In this document: piece after piece, positions 18,012 through 26,801 of the stretch
Layout: the number at the start of each line of letters is the position of its first letter
Position numbering within the stretch: position 1 is the first letter of the stretch
NCBI RefSeq assembly: GCF_003259525.1
Contig: NZ_QLLO01000003.1
Coordinates: 124,748 to 188,747, forward strand
Source: Olleya aquimaris
Lineage (GTDB): Bacteria > Bacteroidota > Bacteroidia > Flavobacteriales > Flavobacteriaceae
DNA length: 64,000 bases
Direction: 5' to 3'
Made by a program: the position numbers and the translations under genes
The notes under the pieces: model-generated
What the model saw: the letters and a program-made list of their open reading frames with translations, nothing else
Told to the model about the DNA's origin: nothing
Database searches by the model: none

Positions 18012-19487
18012 ATGGAAGAAGATTATATTAAGTTAATTTTTGGCTTAAAGCTAAAGCAGATAAGAACTGACAGGAATTTATCCTTATTTGGATTATCTAA
18101 ATTATCTGGGTTATCAAAATCGTATTTAAACGAAATTGAAAAAGGAAAAAAATATCCTAAACCTGATAAGATTGCAATATTATCTGAAAAATTAGATGTG
18201 CCTTACGATCAATTTGTATCCTTAAAATTGGATAAAAATTTAGCGCCAATTGGTGATATCTTAAAGTCGAAGATTTTAAAGGAAATTCCGTTAGAATTAT
18301 TTGGTATAAAAGAAAGCGACTTGATAGATATTGTTGCAAATGCACCAGATAAAGTCAATGCATTTATTAGTACTATTATAGAAATAGCACAGCATTACAG
18401 CTTTAGCAAAGAAAGTTTTTATTTGGCGTCTGTAAGATCTTTTCAAGAAGCAAATAATAACTATTTTGAAGTTTTGGAGCAAAGCGTAATTAAGTTTGTA
18501 GAAGCTTATCAATTAGATTTAAAAGCTAATATTTCGTCTTTAGAATTAGAAGAAATTTTAGTTGAAGAATATGGCTATACCATTAATAATAAAGAATTAG
18601 AAAATTATAAAGAATTAGATAGTTTAAGATCTATTTTCATCCCTAAAACAAAAACGTTGTTAGTGGCTAATCATATAGATGAAGCCCAACGTACGTTTAT
18701 TTATTCTAAAGAAATTGCGTATAATTATTTGAATTATAAAGAACGATTATATACGTTTTCCTGGATTAAATTCGAAAATTTTGATCAAGTATTAAATAAC
18801 TTTTACGCATCTTATTTTGCTGGTTCGTTAATTTTACCGCAAGAATTACTTACCAATCAAGTAGAAAAACTATTTAAGAAAAAAACATTTGATGATAAGC
18901 AATTTGTACAAATTGCACAATCGTTTAACGCTTCTCCAGAATCTTTTTATCAACGTTTAACTAATATTTTACCTAAAGATTTTAATATTCAGAATTTATT
19001 TTTCTTACGATTTATACATAAAAAAAATAGTCCAAACTTTTACTTAACTAAAGAGCTGCATTTATCACATCAACATTCGCCTCATGCTAACGAAACTAAC
19101 GAGCATTATTGCAGACGTTGGATGTCTTTAAAAGTGTTAAAAGACATTGTAAATACAAATGATAAACATGTGTTTAATTTACAAATCTCTAATTATCCAG
19201 ATAGTAACCAATCGTATTTAGTATTGTCTTCTGCAACTAAAGATCCGTTTAAAACCGACCAATATAGAAGCGTTAGTATAGGATTATTAATTAACCAACA
19301 ATTAAAAAGAAAGCTTAACTTTTTAGAGGACAAAAAAATTGAAACCTTTAATGTTGGTGTTACTTGCGAGCGTTGTGCGATCAAAGATTGTAAAGAGCGA
19401 ATGGTACCAGCTAAAATCTTAGAAAAAGAACAAAAAAACCTAAAAATTGAAACCGTTGTAAACGATATTTTTAAACAATTTAGTTAG
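18012..19487 (+). CDS. RamB-like XRE-family regulator of the glyoxylate shunt (predicted)
   Basis: A 491-aa regulator counted from ATG 18012; a TTG at 17994 would add six residues but leaves no room for the -7 element. The N-terminus is a classical Cro/XRE helix-turn-helix (LKLKQIRTDRNLSLFGLSKLSGLSKSYLNEIEKGKKYP). The middle has ImmA/IrrE-like features (QRTFIYSKEIAYNYL, then YFAGSLILPQELL) but no HExxH, so no protease is predicted. The C-terminus has clustered cysteines, CERCAIKDCKERM, like the acyl-CoA-sensing domain of RamB/ScfR-type regulators. Divergence from aceBA supports local control of that operon; RamB controls aceA and aceB in Corynebacterium. Its stop overlaps the convergent gene by 4 bp. 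Confidence 0.82.
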   Translation: MEEDYIKLIFGLKLKQIRTDRNLSLFGLSKLSGLSKSYLNEIEKGKKYPKPDKIAILSEKLDVPYDQFVSLKLDKNLAPIGDILKSKILKEIPLELFGIKESDLIDIVANAPDKVNAFISTIIEIAQHYSFSKESFYLASVRSFQEANNNYFEVLEQSVIKFVEAYQLDLKANISSLELEEILVEEYGYTINNKELENYKELDSLRSIFIPKTKTLLVANHIDEAQRTFIYSKEIAYNYLNYKERLYTFSWIKFENFDQVLNNFYASYFAGSLILPQELLTNQVEKLFKKKTFDDKQFVQIAQSFNASPESFYQRLTNILPKDFNIQNLFFLRFIHKKNSPNFYLTKELHLSHQHSPHANETNEHYCRRWMSLKVLKDIVNTNDKHVFNLQISNYPDSNQSYLVLSSATKDPFKTDQYRSVSIGLLINQQLKRKLNFLEDKKIETFNVGVTCERCAIKDCKERMVPAKILEKEQKNLKIETVVNDIFKQFS

Positions 19488-21244
19488 TTTTCTAAAGCTT
19501 TTAATGAGTCTAGTTCGCGTTGTAAACGTTCTACTTCACTTTGTTGTCTAGCTTTTTTAATGGAATCTATTTGTGCTTTAAGTTCTTCTACAGTCAAGTC
19601 TTTGTTTGAAGTATTAGTTAATGTAGAATCTATTGAAACGACTTTATCCTCTATATCACTTAAAGCATCTAACATTGTGTTATCGTCTTGAAAATAATTG
19701 CCAATTCCTTCGCTAGCACGCCAAGCTTCGTTTAACTGATTATAAACCGTTTTATCCCATTGACTTGGATGTTTTGCATCAATCCAAACTACATCACGAT
19801 ACTCGCTATCAATTAACGCTAAATCTGGTGTAGCACTTCCATCAAACTGAGAACCTTCTTCTTTTATTGAAGAAATAGTTCCTAGAAAGAACATGCGCTT
19901 ACGACCTGCAATATTTTTGATGTAAGGTCTAAATTCTACAGGTTTATTTACAGACCAATCGTATTCTTTTCTAGATTCAATAACCTTTAAAGGCATCGCA
20001 GATACACCTGCATACCCTTGTTTTTTAGATGCATGGTCGTAGTAGTACAAAGTATTAGTTCCGTCTGCTGGTACAAATACACTAAAGGTTAAACTAGTAC
20101 GCTCATCACCTACTGGTTCTAATCCAAACCAATGGTATAAACCACTGTAAGCATCCGACTTAGATTCTGAAAAATCAAAATCTGTAACAAATGGTTGCTG
20201 ATTTTGATCGTCTGGTAAATCCGGAATTTTAACTGCAGTTTCCATATTCCATGGTAATGGATCGCTAAATCCACCTAAAAACTTTAAAGACTCTGCTTGT
20301 AGACGGGATACTTTTTCAGATAACGTATTTTGTCGCGTTAAGTAGGTATGGTTTTTCAATTCCTCTGGAGCAATAAAAGTCCCTTTTCCTATTGTAACAC
20401 GCTCGATATAATCGTTAAAATCATGTGCTCCATTGTCTATAACCATAACGCCTCCAAAGGTAGGATATGGGAAGAAAAAACCTTTCCATTTTATTAAACT
20501 TACTACTTCCACCCATTGTCCTTCATCATTTTTCATATAAAACGTATCGCTTGGCTCATAGTTAAATAACATCCAAGGATTAAAACGTTGCACAACAGCG
20601 TTGTAAGTATTTCTACTAAATTTTAAAGATTCACCAATTGAGAATGTAACTGGAATTCGGTTTTCGTTAGAAAAACGAGGAAAAGGCGTCGTACTTGATA
20701 CAGCAAATACTTCTTCTGTATTATCGCTTATTCCTTGCCAGATATATTTTTCTGTAGGTTGAATCGCCATAGTCCACTTATTCTCATCACCTATTCTAAC
20801 CAAATGAGGCAGCGAGACATCTTTTGTTTCTCCTACACTTTCATTAGCCATAGAAAAAATATTACGCAGTGGTTGGATACGTTCGTTTTGTGTTAAGGGA
20901 AGCTCATCTATTTCAACTTTATTTAAATCGTTAAACACGTTGTAGGTTTTCATATAATCATACAACTGAAAATGCCAACCACCAACGTATAACAATCCAA
21001 AAAACACCAAAAGCAATCCTAATATCCCTAGTCGATTCCCTGTAGATGCAGAACGTCTAAAACTTCTTAATCCTAAAACCAAAACTAATGCACTAAGTAA
21101 AATGATAAAGATATATTTGCGAATAAATAACAGTAATGGTTGATAGTCGTCTCTTAAAAAAAACAATAAACCTATGACTATTAAGGATAGTATTATGACA
21201 ATTACTTTTTGTTTACCTCCTCTATTCCAGTAGTTTTTTATCAT
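19484..21244 (-). CDS. Large membrane protein with extracytoplasmic domain, unknown function
   Basis: A 586-aa protein with three N-terminal transmembrane helices (about 14-30, 37-58 and 72-92). A large domain of about 400 aa follows without further membrane segments, rich in Trp, Tyr and Phe (YHWFGLEPVGDERTSLTF, YDWSVNKPVEFRPYIKN). It ends in a C-terminal coiled coil (about 540-586, VEELKAQIDSIKKARQQSEV). I do not recognise the family. It follows the 178-aa membrane protein by 76 bp on the same strand, so they may form a two-gene unit. The large domain could face either side; the loop pattern does not settle this. Confidence 0.75.
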   Translation of the reverse strand: MIKNYWNRGGKQKVIVIILSLIVIGLLFFLRDDYQPLLLFIRKYIFIILLSALVLVLGLRSFRRSASTGNRLGILGLLLVFFGLLYVGGWHFQLYDYMKTYNVFNDLNKVEIDELPLTQNERIQPLRNIFSMANESVGETKDVSLPHLVRIGDENKWTMAIQPTEKYIWQGISDNTEEVFAVSSTTPFPRFSNENRIPVTFSIGESLKFSRNTYNAVVQRFNPWMLFNYEPSDTFYMKNDEGQWVEVVSLIKWKGFFFPYPTFGGVMVIDNGAHDFNDYIERVTIGKGTFIAPEELKNHTYLTRQNTLSEKVSRLQAESLKFLGGFSDPLPWNMETAVKIPDLPDDQNQQPFVTDFDFSESKSDAYSGLYHWFGLEPVGDERTSLTFSVFVPADGTNTLYYYDHASKKQGYAGVSAMPLKVIESRKEYDWSVNKPVEFRPYIKNIAGRKRMFFLGTISSIKEEGSQFDGSATPDLALIDSEYRDVVWIDAKHPSQWDKTVYNQLNEAWRASEGIGNYFQDDNTMLDALSDIEDKVVSIDSTLTNTSNKDLTVEELKAQIDSIKKARQQSEVERLQRELDSLKALEN

Positions 21245-21320
21245 GGCTTTATTGTATTGGCTTAATTATATTTTGGTGATTTAATAAGAGATTAAAAGGT
21301 TTAAGAAAGATATTGATACA

Positions 21321-21857
21321 TTACATTAAGCCTTTATCCTTTAAGCGTTCTCTTGCGCTTTTTTCTGGTGCTTTAGGTTCTTCTTTAATTTCTTTTTTAG
21401 CTTCTTCTACAACTTTAGCGTCTTTATTTTTTAAATCTTCTAAAAATTCTTTTCCTTTATTTATTCCATCTTTGACTACATCTTCTATAGAGTCTGACTG
21501 CTCTTCTAAAACTTCTCCAGATTTTAAAACAAAATTAGCTAGATAAGTTCCAATCAAAGTTCCAAAGATTGCAGAAGCAAAAGCAGAAACACCTTCATAA
21601 TTAGAAAAAATTTCAATAGGTGTTAAAAATTGAATGATTAATCCAATAACTAAATATGCTACAGCAAGATAAACTAGTCTTGGTAAAAATTCTTGCTTGT
21701 AAATAAAACCCTTTGTTTCAGTTGGTTTCATTTGCAATTCTTTACTATTAAAAAGCTTATTAAAAAAACGGTATAAGCCATTACTTTTAGACTCTGTCCA
21801 ATACACAAAAATTCCGAAAAGGATTGCTCCAATAAATATGATAATATCTAAGCCCAT
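21321..21857 (-). CDS. Membrane protein with charged C-terminal tail, unknown function
   Basis: A 178-aa protein with hydrophobic segments at about 3-19, 60-80 and 90-112. A highly charged, probably helical tail follows (about 115-178; KKEIKEEPKAPEKSARERLKDKG). The tail is likely cytosolic and could bind a partner. No family recognised. It lies upstream of the 586-aa membrane protein in the same orientation and may be co-transcribed with it. Confidence 0.7.
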   Translation of the reverse strand: MGLDIIIFIGAILFGIFVYWTESKSNGLYRFFNKLFNSKELQMKPTETKGFIYKQEFLPRLVYLAVAYLVIGLIIQFLTPIEIFSNYEGVSAFASAIFGTLIGTYLANFVLKSGEVLEEQSDSIEDVVKDGINKGKEFLEDLKNKDAKVVEEAKKEIKEEPKAPEKSARERLKDKGLM

Positions 21858-22033
21858 AAGTTTTTTTTATTATATGTAGTAAAGTTATAAGAATTGTTAC
21901 AAGAATACAAACAATAATTAGTGCTAATAGCTAATACATAAATGTATGTTTTTTAGCGATTTAATTAGTTAAATATTTTAGATACAAAATAATACAACTT
22001 ATATTTAAGCGCTATTACTAATAAACTAAACAA

Positions 22034-24847
22034 ATGATTAAAAAAATTACACTCCTAACACTAGCCTTATCTATTAATTTTTCGTTATTACAAGCCCAAG
22101 ATGATGGTGGCCTACTTAAGATTGCAGATGAGTTTCCTGTAAATGCTTCAGCTACTTTAGACTATAACTCAAACAATTCTGGAATGGTCTATCAAAAAGA
22201 ATTTAGATCAACCGGTTCTGGTTATGTAAAAGTTCATTTTAAAAATTTCGATTTAAAACCTGGCGACTTCGTTAAAGTATATAGTCCAATAACATTAGAT
22301 GAGATTATTTACACTAATCAAGGAAAAGTTATAGGAACACAAAACGAAATGATTAGCAACTTTTGGTCAAGAACCATTTGGAGTGACCATATAATTGTAG
22401 AATTATACAGTGCTCAAGGTAATAATACCCATTATGGATTTGATATTGATACTGTTGCTTATGGTTATAGTATGGATAAAATCAATAATGCGTTTCAATA
22501 TGTGCAATCTGATTTTGAAACTATTTGCAGTGTAGATGATAAAGAAGCTATTGTGTGTTATGATGGAACAGAAATGGGAAGAAAAGCCGAAGCTGTTTGT
22601 AGACTTTTAATTGGAGGAGGCGGTTTATGTACTGGATGGCTTTTAGGAACTGAAGGAAATATCATGACTAACAACCACTGTATTGGCGATGCTGCAGATG
22701 CTTTAAACACCGAGTTTTTATTTAATTATCAATATAGTGATTGCGTTGGAATTACAGATGATATTTTTGATTTAGTAGCTACTACATCAACTTTTATCCA
22801 AACGGATGCCAATCTAGATTTTACTTTAGTGATGTTACCGGTAAATCCAGTTGCTACTTATGGTTATTTAAGTTTGGCTTCAAATCCGCCTTCTGTTGGA
22901 GAACGAATTTATATTCCACAACATCCTGGAGGTCGAAGAAAAGAAATTGCAGTTAATACTGATACTAATGGTGATGCCAACGGGTTTGCACAAATTACTA
23001 ATGCTGGTGGTTTACCTTCGCGTGTAGAATACCATTGTGATACAGAAGGTGGTAGTTCTGGTTCTCCTGTACTTCGTTATTCTGATAATTTAGTGGTAGC
23101 CATCCATAATACAGGTGGATGTCCAAATGGGTCTCATGGTCGTAGTGACGAGCTTATCGCTGCTATTGGAGCAAATATGCCTAATGGAGGTGTTGATGAT
23201 CCAAACCCTATAACACCTTCAATAAGTTTTGGTAACGCCAATATAGTTGTAAATGAAGCAACAGGTTGTGATTTTCAAGATATAGATTTTACATTAAGAA
23301 TGGCATTACCAGCTTCTCAAAATGCTGATGTGACGTTTTTATTTCAAGGAGGTACTGCCACCAATAATAATGATTATGAGTTGATTACACCTAGTACTGT
23401 TACTTTTGTAGCAGGAGATAATACCGATAAAACGGGTACTATTAGAGTGTATAATGATGCATTTGTTGAAGGTGAAGAAACTATAGTTTTAGAATTAGCG
23501 CTTAACGCAAATGGTGGTGATGCAGAACTTGGTTTTCAAGATACATTAACTGTCTCTATTAAAGATGATGATTATGACCCTTCTGTTGGAAACCAAATTA
23601 ATTATGCTTTTGATGATTTTGAAAACACCCTATCTAATTGGACAGTTACTGGAAACGCAACTACACCTTTTGCTATAGGTGATGCTACTACTGCTAGTTC
23701 TGGATCTTGGAGTGCTGCAGGTAATGCAACTAACTTTGTGTTTATTAACGATGATGCTTGTAATTGTACAATGAATAACGAACGTTTAATGTATAATACT
23801 GTTTTTGACCTTTCTAGTGTTAGTTCAGCTAGTGTAACCTTTGATATAATACACACAGATAGTAATAACCAATATGCATCAGATACGTATGCGCAAGTAT
23901 CTACAGACAATGGACTTACTTGGGTCAACTTAGGAAACGAATTTATTACTTACAGTACTTGGACCAATCTAAGCTTAGACTTATCTGCTTATACTGGACA
24001 ATCTAGTGTTATGATTTCTTTTTTATATAACGATTTAGGAAATTGGGCTTACGGTTTTGCTATAGATAATTTTTCTGTAGATGGAAATGGTAATGCATTA
24101 ATCCAAACTAATACCAATGATGGTACCACAAGTGCAACCTTACCTTTAGCTAGTGCTGGAACAATTTATGCATATGATGCTGGTGATGGAAGCATAATGA
24201 CCGATATTATAAATAATGATGGTACAGATTATGATTGTATAGATGTAGCAGTATCTAGATCAGGAACTAGCGGACAATCGTTTCAAGGTAGTACAGGCGC
24301 GTTATTAGCTACAGATAAACAATTTACAATTACAACAACACAACCCTCTCAATCTAGTGATGCTACTATAACTTTTTATTTTACAGAAGCGGAAGTATCA
24401 GGTTGGGAAACTGCTGTTGCTAATGCTGGAGGTTCATTTACTAGAAGTGATTTAAGAATATATAGAGAATCAACTTCTGGTACCTCTGAAACTATTGTTC
24501 CAACTATTACCGACTATAATGGAAATGTTAAAATGACAGGTAATTTTACAGGTATAGATGGCACCTATAGTTTTGCGCCAGAACAAACATTATCTGTGAG
24601 CGATTTTAAAACCAATTCATTTTTATTGTATCCAAATCCTGCAGGTAACAATCTTACCATTGAAGCTAAGGAAACCATTGATAAAGTGTCTGTTTATGAT
24701 ATCAATGGACGATTAATTAATAGTGTATCACTTCAAAACAATCAACTTAAACACCAATTAGATGTTACTGCATTGTCACAAGGTTTATACTTTATTGAAA
24801 TTGAATCTGAAAACTCTAAATACGTTCAGAAATTTATAAAACGATAA
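22034..24847 (+). CDS. Secreted trypsin-like serine protease with T9SS C-terminal sorting domain
   Basis: A 937-aa multidomain exoprotein. The order is signal peptide (1-22); N-terminal beta region (25-150); trypsin-like domain (about 185-385) with His215 in TNNHC, Asp262 in DFTLVM and Ser342 in GGSSGSP; Calx-beta-like domain (about 395-512; DYELITPSTVTFVAGD, VYNDAFVEGEETIVLEL, ending SIKDDD); MAM/jelly-roll-like adhesion domain (about 520-685); linker beta domain; and a type A T9SS sorting domain (about 860-937) with FLLYPNPAGNNLTIEA and SQGLYFIEIES. All catalytic residues are present, so it is probably an active, surface-attached or secreted endopeptidase. It requires the type IX system, of which porQ is encoded in this window. 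Confidence 0.9.
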   Translation: MIKKITLLTLALSINFSLLQAQDDGGLLKIADEFPVNASATLDYNSNNSGMVYQKEFRSTGSGYVKVHFKNFDLKPGDFVKVYSPITLDEIIYTNQGKVIGTQNEMISNFWSRTIWSDHIIVELYSAQGNNTHYGFDIDTVAYGYSMDKINNAFQYVQSDFETICSVDDKEAIVCYDGTEMGRKAEAVCRLLIGGGGLCTGWLLGTEGNIMTNNHCIGDAADALNTEFLFNYQYSDCVGITDDIFDLVATTSTFIQTDANLDFTLVMLPVNPVATYGYLSLASNPPSVGERIYIPQHPGGRRKEIAVNTDTNGDANGFAQITNAGGLPSRVEYHCDTEGGSSGSPVLRYSDNLVVAIHNTGGCPNGSHGRSDELIAAIGANMPNGGVDDPNPITPSISFGNANIVVNEATGCDFQDIDFTLRMALPASQNADVTFLFQGGTATNNNDYELITPSTVTFVAGDNTDKTGTIRVYNDAFVEGEETIVLELALNANGGDAELGFQDTLTVSIKDDDYDPSVGNQINYAFDDFENTLSNWTVTGNATTPFAIGDATTASSGSWSAAGNATNFVFINDDACNCTMNNERLMYNTVFDLSSVSSASVTFDIIHTDSNNQYASDTYAQVSTDNGLTWVNLGNEFITYSTWTNLSLDLSAYTGQSSVMISFLYNDLGNWAYGFAIDNFSVDGNGNALIQTNTNDGTTSATLPLASAGTIYAYDAGDGSIMTDIINNDGTDYDCIDVAVSRSGTSGQSFQGSTGALLATDKQFTITTTQPSQSSDATITFYFTEAEVSGWETAVANAGGSFTRSDLRIYRESTSGTSETIVPTITDYNGNVKMTGNFTGIDGTYSFAPEQTLSVSDFKTNSFLLYPNPAGNNLTIEAKETIDKVSVYDINGRLINSVSLQNNQLKHQLDVTALSQGLYFIEIESENSKYVQKFIKR

Positions 24848-24867
24848 ATTTTAAATTATAGATAAAT

Positions 24868-24899
24868 AAAAAAACCAGATGTTATCATCTGGTTTTTTT
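24868..24899. terminator. Bidirectional terminator between the protease gene and the AAA+ operon
   Basis: A perfect 14-bp stem (24868-24881 with 24886-24899), loop TTAT, with A/T runs on both sides. It serves the plus-strand protease gene and the minus-strand five-gene operon. Confidence 0.9.
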
Positions 24900-24901
24900 G
24901 T

Positions 24902-26137
24902 TTATATATTATTGTTAATAGTTTCAATAACCCAATCTTTAAAGGAATCGTCCCAAGTAACATATTGCTTATAAAACTCTTCTTTGTCGTACCAATACAA
25001 AAACAACACGTCTCTAGGTGAGACATTAATCAACAACTTCCATATCAAGTCTTGGTGATTGGCTGGTAAAGAAGAATGAGGTGTATGCAATGCATTAAAT
25101 AAATTTTTATCTACAATATCTGCAATCTTATATTGGTTACTCACTTCTAATTTGTCTAAGTACAACTCCACTCCCATCACACGCTTTCTGGTATCAATAT
25201 CCAATTTGTTTAAATAACTTTTAAACAACACAGGGTCACTTAAAATATCACGTAATGGATGTTGCGTATCTTTTAAAGCCATAGCAAACTCCATTTTTTT
25301 AATACGTTGGTATCTATCTGTATTAAGAGCTTCCTCTAAGTCATGTTCTATGATTACATGATCACGTAATTTTTCCATTAATTCTGGCTGCTCAATATGA
25401 AAGATAATAACGTCGTGAGTCGTATCTTTAATCGCTTCTTTGTACCATTTTAAATCTTCAAAAACTACAATAGGCGAAATAAAATCACGAAGCACATAAA
25501 CACCTCCAAATGACTTGGTATAAAACGAATCTGTTTGATATTGCAAACTATGTAAACTTAAATCTCTACCTCGCAAATCGCCATACGTTTTAGCAGATTC
25601 TAAAAGTTGAGCATGCAAATCTTCATCTATAAAATTATGTCCTTGCTTAAAGGTGTCAATTAGTTTTTGCTGTTCTTTCTGTACTTGATCTAAATTGTTT
25701 ATTAAATGAAATTTAATATAAACCTTATCATATTTTAGTACATCAAGTGGCTCGTAAAACGCATCAATATCTTGGTCAAAATCGATGCAGATAGCAGAGT
25801 CTCTGGTAATATCATTAATTTTTGTACCATGGACTTGAAACACTTGTTTCATCATCTCTCTATCAAAACTATGAAATGGAGAATACACAGGTTTACCCTT
25901 TTGTAAAGGCGAAATTATGATAGCATGCGGATTAGCTTCACCATTATTTAAATACATGGTGGTGCCTTTTTCTTCTGCTATTTCTGGACTATAACCTATA
26001 CCATCTATTGAAAATTGGGTAAGATTAGTTGGCGCAAAACCTAACTTCTTTAGGCATTGGTTATAACGCTCTACTAATTTTCCACTAACTGGAATGAGCT
26101 CACTTCTGTATAAATTGGCTTGTTTTAGTTTTTGCAT
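24902..26137 (-). CDS. Uncharacterised protein, last gene of the AAA+ operon
   Basis: A 411-aa soluble protein without signal peptide or membrane segment. The sequence is mixed alpha/beta with an acidic, aromatic-rich character (SAICIDFDQDIDAFYEPLDVL, DVLFLYWYDKEEFYKQYVTWDD). No catalytic motif that I can name. It starts 5 bp after the stop of the 215-aa membrane protein, the tightest coupling in the operon, so a joint function with that protein and the AAA+ ATPase is likely. I have seen such proteins only as uncharacterised flavobacterial families. Confidence 0.75.
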   Translation of the reverse strand: MQKLKQANLYRSELIPVSGKLVERYNQCLKKLGFAPTNLTQFSIDGIGYSPEIAEEKGTTMYLNNGEANPHAIIISPLQKGKPVYSPFHSFDREMMKQVFQVHGTKINDITRDSAICIDFDQDIDAFYEPLDVLKYDKVYIKFHLINNLDQVQKEQQKLIDTFKQGHNFIDEDLHAQLLESAKTYGDLRGRDLSLHSLQYQTDSFYTKSFGGVYVLRDFISPIVVFEDLKWYKEAIKDTTHDVIIFHIEQPELMEKLRDHVIIEHDLEEALNTDRYQRIKKMEFAMALKDTQHPLRDILSDPVLFKSYLNKLDIDTRKRVMGVELYLDKLEVSNQYKIADIVDKNLFNALHTPHSSLPANHQDLIWKLLINVSPRDVLFLYWYDKEEFYKQYVTWDDSFKDWVIETINNNI

Positions 26138-26142
26138 GTAAA

Positions 26143-26790
26143 CTAATCCTTAGTTTCTTTTTTTAATTTTTTAATCAGTTTAATATTACTATCAATTGGT
26201 GCAATAGAAACCTCTTTATCTCCTTTGTTTATATAAAATATATATAAACTGTTTTTACCTAACATTTTTACTTGAGAAACTTGACCATCTTCAAAAGTAA
26301 TTTGGTGTGTTAATTTATAGTCATCATCATTAATACGTTCCTGGGTTCTTTGACCACGACCAATTCCAAAACCTATAAATCCTCCCATAATATATAAAGC
26401 AATTAGAAACATTATTAATGCTTTTGATCCATTTTTAAGTGACTGTCTTACTTTATCTAACTTTTCTTTTTTCTTACCAGATTGATACTTTTTCTTTTTG
26501 CTTAACCAATCGTAATATTTTGGAAGATATTTTGCATAAACTAATGCCAAAACACAACAAACAACAACCCCAACTAATAACTTTAAATCTCCCGTTAATA
26601 CTGCAATTGGACTAATTAAAACATCTAAAATTGAAGAGTATTCTAAAATATTAACACCTAAATATTTAAAATATATAGTTTGGTAAAAAACACCCAAAAC
26701 CAATAAGAATACGTAACCTATAGATAGATAATCTTGTATGCCAAGACTGGATTCTTTTTTTACATCATTAGTTTTTAATTGCTCTTCCAT
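26143..26790 (-). CDS. Membrane protein of the AAA+ operon, unknown function
   Basis: A 215-aa protein. Hydrophobic segments lie at about 22-42, 55-85 (two passes) and 124-146, the last containing LIMFLIALYIMGGFIGFGIGRG. Between the second and third lies a very basic cytosolic loop (SKKKKYQSGKKKEKLDK, about 96-112). The C-terminal 65 aa form a small beta-rich domain (YKLTHQITFEDGQVSQVKMLG). It is placed between the ATPase (11-bp gap) and the 411-aa protein (5-bp gap), so it is probably the membrane anchor of the system. Family not recognised. Confidence 0.75.
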   Translation of the reverse strand: MEEQLKTNDVKKESSLGIQDYLSIGYVFLLVLGVFYQTIYFKYLGVNILEYSSILDVLISPIAVLTGDLKLLVGVVVCCVLALVYAKYLPKYYDWLSKKKKYQSGKKKEKLDKVRQSLKNGSKALIMFLIALYIMGGFIGFGIGRGQRTQERINDDDYKLTHQITFEDGQVSQVKMLGKNSLYIFYINKGDKEVSIAPIDSNIKLIKKLKKETKD

Positions 26791-26801
26791 ATGTATAGTT
26801 G

